A stretch of DNA of 64,000 nt from Rhynchospora pubera (taxonomy: Eukaryota; Streptophyta; Magnoliopsida; Poales; Cyperaceae): NCBI GenBank assembly GCA_028095005.1, contig CM051459.1, positions 128,691,657 to 128,755,656 of the forward strand. Reading direction: 5' to 3'. Positions 61,120-64,000 of this stretch are shown here, piece by piece. How positions within the stretch are numbered: the stretch's first letter is position 1; each line of letters opens with the position of its first letter. The translations under genes were made by a program, and so were the position numbers. The notes under the pieces are model-generated. The model had not been told where the DNA came from. It searched no databases and was given only the letters and a program-made list of their open reading frames with translations.

Positions 61120-63065
61120 TGTTAATTAGAGAGAGAGAGAGAGAAAGGGGTTTGGAGAAGGCGGGAAGTGAGGAGAGGAAGGAACGGAAAATAGGTAAAC
61201 CGTGAACTCTTCTTTTTTGCCTTTTCTTTGTCGTTTCGTGTTTCGGAGAGGTTGTTATTGGTTGAACTTGGTCTACTGTGAGCCGCGTATCCGGTCAAAC
61301 CTGCAGCGGTGATGGATTAACTGATTCGAGTATTCGGCCAAGACGATCTCTAGACTTTATGTCTATGATTCTTTAAAGTTAGTAAATTTTCTTTATGTTT
61401 TATATTTTGAAAATTCTTTATTTTTATTAAAATCTTGTAATAAAGTGGTGTGCTCATTTACAATAGCGCAGAAACAGGTCCAGTCAACGCTTTATTTGTG
61501 GCTCGACGACTCGACTACTGGATTGCATTTCCATTGACATCAATGTTTATGTTTTTCTTGAAGTTCGAAAGGATGCCACGAGGGAGAGCCACGTGTATTA
61601 TGTATCCACCGCACAAAAGGCTATCTCTTCTTTTTCTTTTAAAAAAAAACTAAGATTTCTTTCTGAATAGTAAACGGACCGGGTCTAATTCGACTTAGTT
61701 TGTGTTTGGATGCGCAGGACAAGAATAAATCCCAAATTTTTTATTCTTATCAATCCAAACAACACAAGAATAATAAATTTGGGCTTATCCGGCCCCTTAT
61801 TCTTATACTAACAAAACTATGAAATTTGAATAAAAATAAGAAATTCTTGAATCTCGTGTCAATCCTTATTCTTATGCTTATCCGACCTCCATCCAAACAC
61901 ATGAATAAGAATAGAGAAAATAATATTATAATTAAAAAATGTAATAATTTAATGAGAATAATTATGGTGCATACTAATATATCGGAACTCCAATACATAT
62001 TAATTCAAGTACCGCCAAAAATCTCCTTTGCAATAAAAATTTACATTCTTTCAAAAAAAAATTTCAGATTTTCGAAACCTGTAATTCTTTAAGAATTCGA
62101 AACAAACTAGATCAATAATTTACTAAAATTTTAAAACATGCTTAAAATGTACCAACAGAGATTAATTTAGTTTGAAAAGTTTAATTTTAATTGCGTTGAA
62201 TATTTTTTGTTACATCAGCACAAATAATAAAGTGGAGATTATATATACTTCACAATGTACTTTTGCTAACTCAATTCAATCACTGACTTTAATAAAGAAA
62301 ATACATATAGATGTTTAATAAGTGGAGGATAAAAAAAAGGCAGAAAAAAAAAGGAAAAAGAGATTTTTTTTTCGTTTTTAATTTTGAGGAGGGCACAATA
62401 TTTATTAGGAAATATTATGGTCCTATAAAGTTAGAAACGGTAGGTCGTGCTGAGTTGTAGAACATGAGCATGTAAAATAAAAGACCCGTAAATTCTGGTG
62501 AAACCAACCTCATGCAACCCAACCTGTAAGCCTGTAACAGATCATAATAACTATAAAATAATTTGTCACAATAAATCCTAACACATTCTAGCATGCATGC
62601 ACATGGACAGATTACATATATATAATTTCGCAAACCTAGACAAGCACGGGTCCGCCTTGCAATACAAGCATATTGCATATATATGGTTGATCCAAGCCAT
62701 CTTGCATCAAGTGCAAAGAAATCAATTGAAGAGAACATCTCATCTCCTAAGGGGCCACGTGAGTCCCACTTCATGCAATTCTTTATACAACAACACATTT
62801 TATATCATTCTATGGATTAATATGACCTACCACATATAACTCGTACAGAAAGATGCCTCAAAAAATACAACTGCGTATTGTTCATTTCTCATTGAGGATA
62901 TATGATTTTTTTCAATATTTTTTTCTTCAACACTTAAATTTATCACGTTTTTTTTTCAATTTGGCAACAACAATTTCTTTGGAATATTCTGTTTTTTCTT
63001 TCAAATTTAGAATTGGTAATTGGTAATTACCATCCCAACTTTTTCCATCCATCCATCCAAATTAA
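61120..63065. other. Divergent intergenic region upstream of DDB2 and the last gene
   Basis: DDB2 leader with a GA repeat (about 61128-61145). At about 61697-61912 a possible TIR element (GTTTGTGTTTGGATG to CCATCCAAACACATG) lies in an AT-rich setting. No coding exon supported. Confidence 0.5.
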
Positions 63066-63069
63066 GAGA

Positions 63070-63095
63070 CACGTGATAGACATGATAGTCACGTG
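63070..63095 (+). promoter_or_regulatory. Paired G-box motifs upstream of the last gene
   Basis: CACGTG at 63070-63075 and again at 63090-63095, 20 bp apart. They sit about 60 bp before a TATA-like CATAAAAAG (63142-63150). Known binding core of bZIP and bHLH factors. Confidence 0.45.
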
Positions 63096-63149
63096 ATGAC
63101 AGAGAGATCCAGCAGTATAATTTACGCACCTCTTTATTTTTCATAAAAA

Positions 63150-64000
63150 GCCGCCTTTGTCTCCCTCTCTCAGCAATACAGCAGGAGCCACCTCTCTCTC
63201 TGTCTTCGTACCTCTTCGCACCACACCTCTCTCGCTCACTCATCTCTTCCTCTTGTTATCTTCGAAGAAAATTCAACACCTAGGGTTAGAGTTTCGACAT
63301 CTCGCTTCCTGATTCACGCACTTCTCTGGAGAAATCCATCACTCTGCACTTCAATCGACATCTCTTTCTTCGTCATAGGGTTGGAATCTCTTTTCTCTAC
63401 AAAGACCATCACTGAAGACAACACTTTCGACTTATCAAATGAAGAGGAAAGATGTGGTTTCGAAGAATCATACATCAAGTAATTATTCTAATCACTTTTA
63501 ACCTTTTAATCTCTAATTTTTAGTGTATTTTTTGTCATAGGTGTGCTTGATTGTGGTTTATTTCGATTAATTGTGATCATAAAGTACATTTGAGAAATAA
63601 TCTCTATTTTTTTTTTGTTAGATCTGATGGTAAGAGATCATATTGTTATATTGAGGGATACTAATGTTGGGATAAGTGATCATATTGTTGACACGAGATA
63701 TGAAAATAAGGCTGGAATTATGTAGTTGACTTGTTTTGTAGTTATTAGAGTTAGGTTATCAATAATGTTCATATACAAGAAATAAGTGTTCAAATTTAGT
63801 TATTGAAGTGTTCATCATGCATAATAAAGATTGATGCGTACTTAAATTAGATTAGGTTTAGTTAAAATTAATGAGAAGTTAGTTTTGTGTTCAGTTACGT
63901 GTTATAAATGTTCTATTAATTTCTGCAATGGAGTAGTTACTTATCATGTGTGTTCAGTTAGTTCGTGGAATGCACAAGTTAGTGTTTACACATATTTTGT
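63150..64000 (+). CDS. 5' end of an unidentified gene (continues past window)
   Basis: After the TATA-like CATAAAAAG comes a CT-rich leader (CTCCCTCTCTCAG, CCTCTCTCTCTGTC) typical of plant 5' UTRs, then an ATG at 63439 reading MKRKDVVSKNHTSS before a GT donor at 63479, and a T-rich intron running to the window end. Too short to name. It could also be a non-coding leader exon with an incidental ATG. Confidence 0.35.

Overview
This is nuclear DNA of a flowering plant. The protein-coding loci are broken by GT-AG introns, match plant-only families (HD2 histone deacetylase, RUS/DUF647, EGY protease, plant-type DDB2 with a CCHC knuckle), and the spaces between them hold plant transposons: L1 LINE, Helitrons, Tourist-like and hAT MITEs, tRNA-derived SINEs and a Copia-type solo LTR. 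I cannot place the species.

Layout. 1-1879: 3' end of a SEC24 gene (+). 2960-9539: near-complete L1 LINE (-) with intact ORF1, one frameshift in ORF2 and a 15-bp target duplication. 9791-13159: hAT and Tourist-like MITEs, then a solo LTR. 14375-15525: a large inverted repeat holding two facing fragments of a MATE transporter gene. 16028-23227: nested non-autonomous Helitrons. 23519-24370: a tandem duplication split by a MITE. 24545-30907: EGY2-like plastid site-2 protease (+) with three tandem related exons. 31483-39140: a decayed tandem duplication around an IMP1-like mitochondrial peptidase pseudogene (-) whose last intron carries a Helitron. 40752-44580: HD2-type histone deacetylase (+). 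46079-48107: PDX1, vitamin B6 synthesis (+). 49499-55076: RUS4-like gene (+). 55931-61119: DDB2 (-). About 63150 to the end: the first exon of an unidentified gene (+).

The genes do not form one pathway. This is ordinary gene space with independent promoters: vesicle coat, plastid protease, chromatin, vitamin B6, RUS family and UV-damage recognition. The most informative signals are structural: precise Helitron boundaries at A|T sites, short retroposon insertions with readable target duplications inside introns, exon duplication in the EGY2 gene, the loss of the IMP1 copy, and the MATE-derived hairpin, which could produce small RNAs. I saw no clearly new biological system.

Exon models were spliced by eye from splice sites, reading phase and family similarity. 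Every complete model closes in frame.
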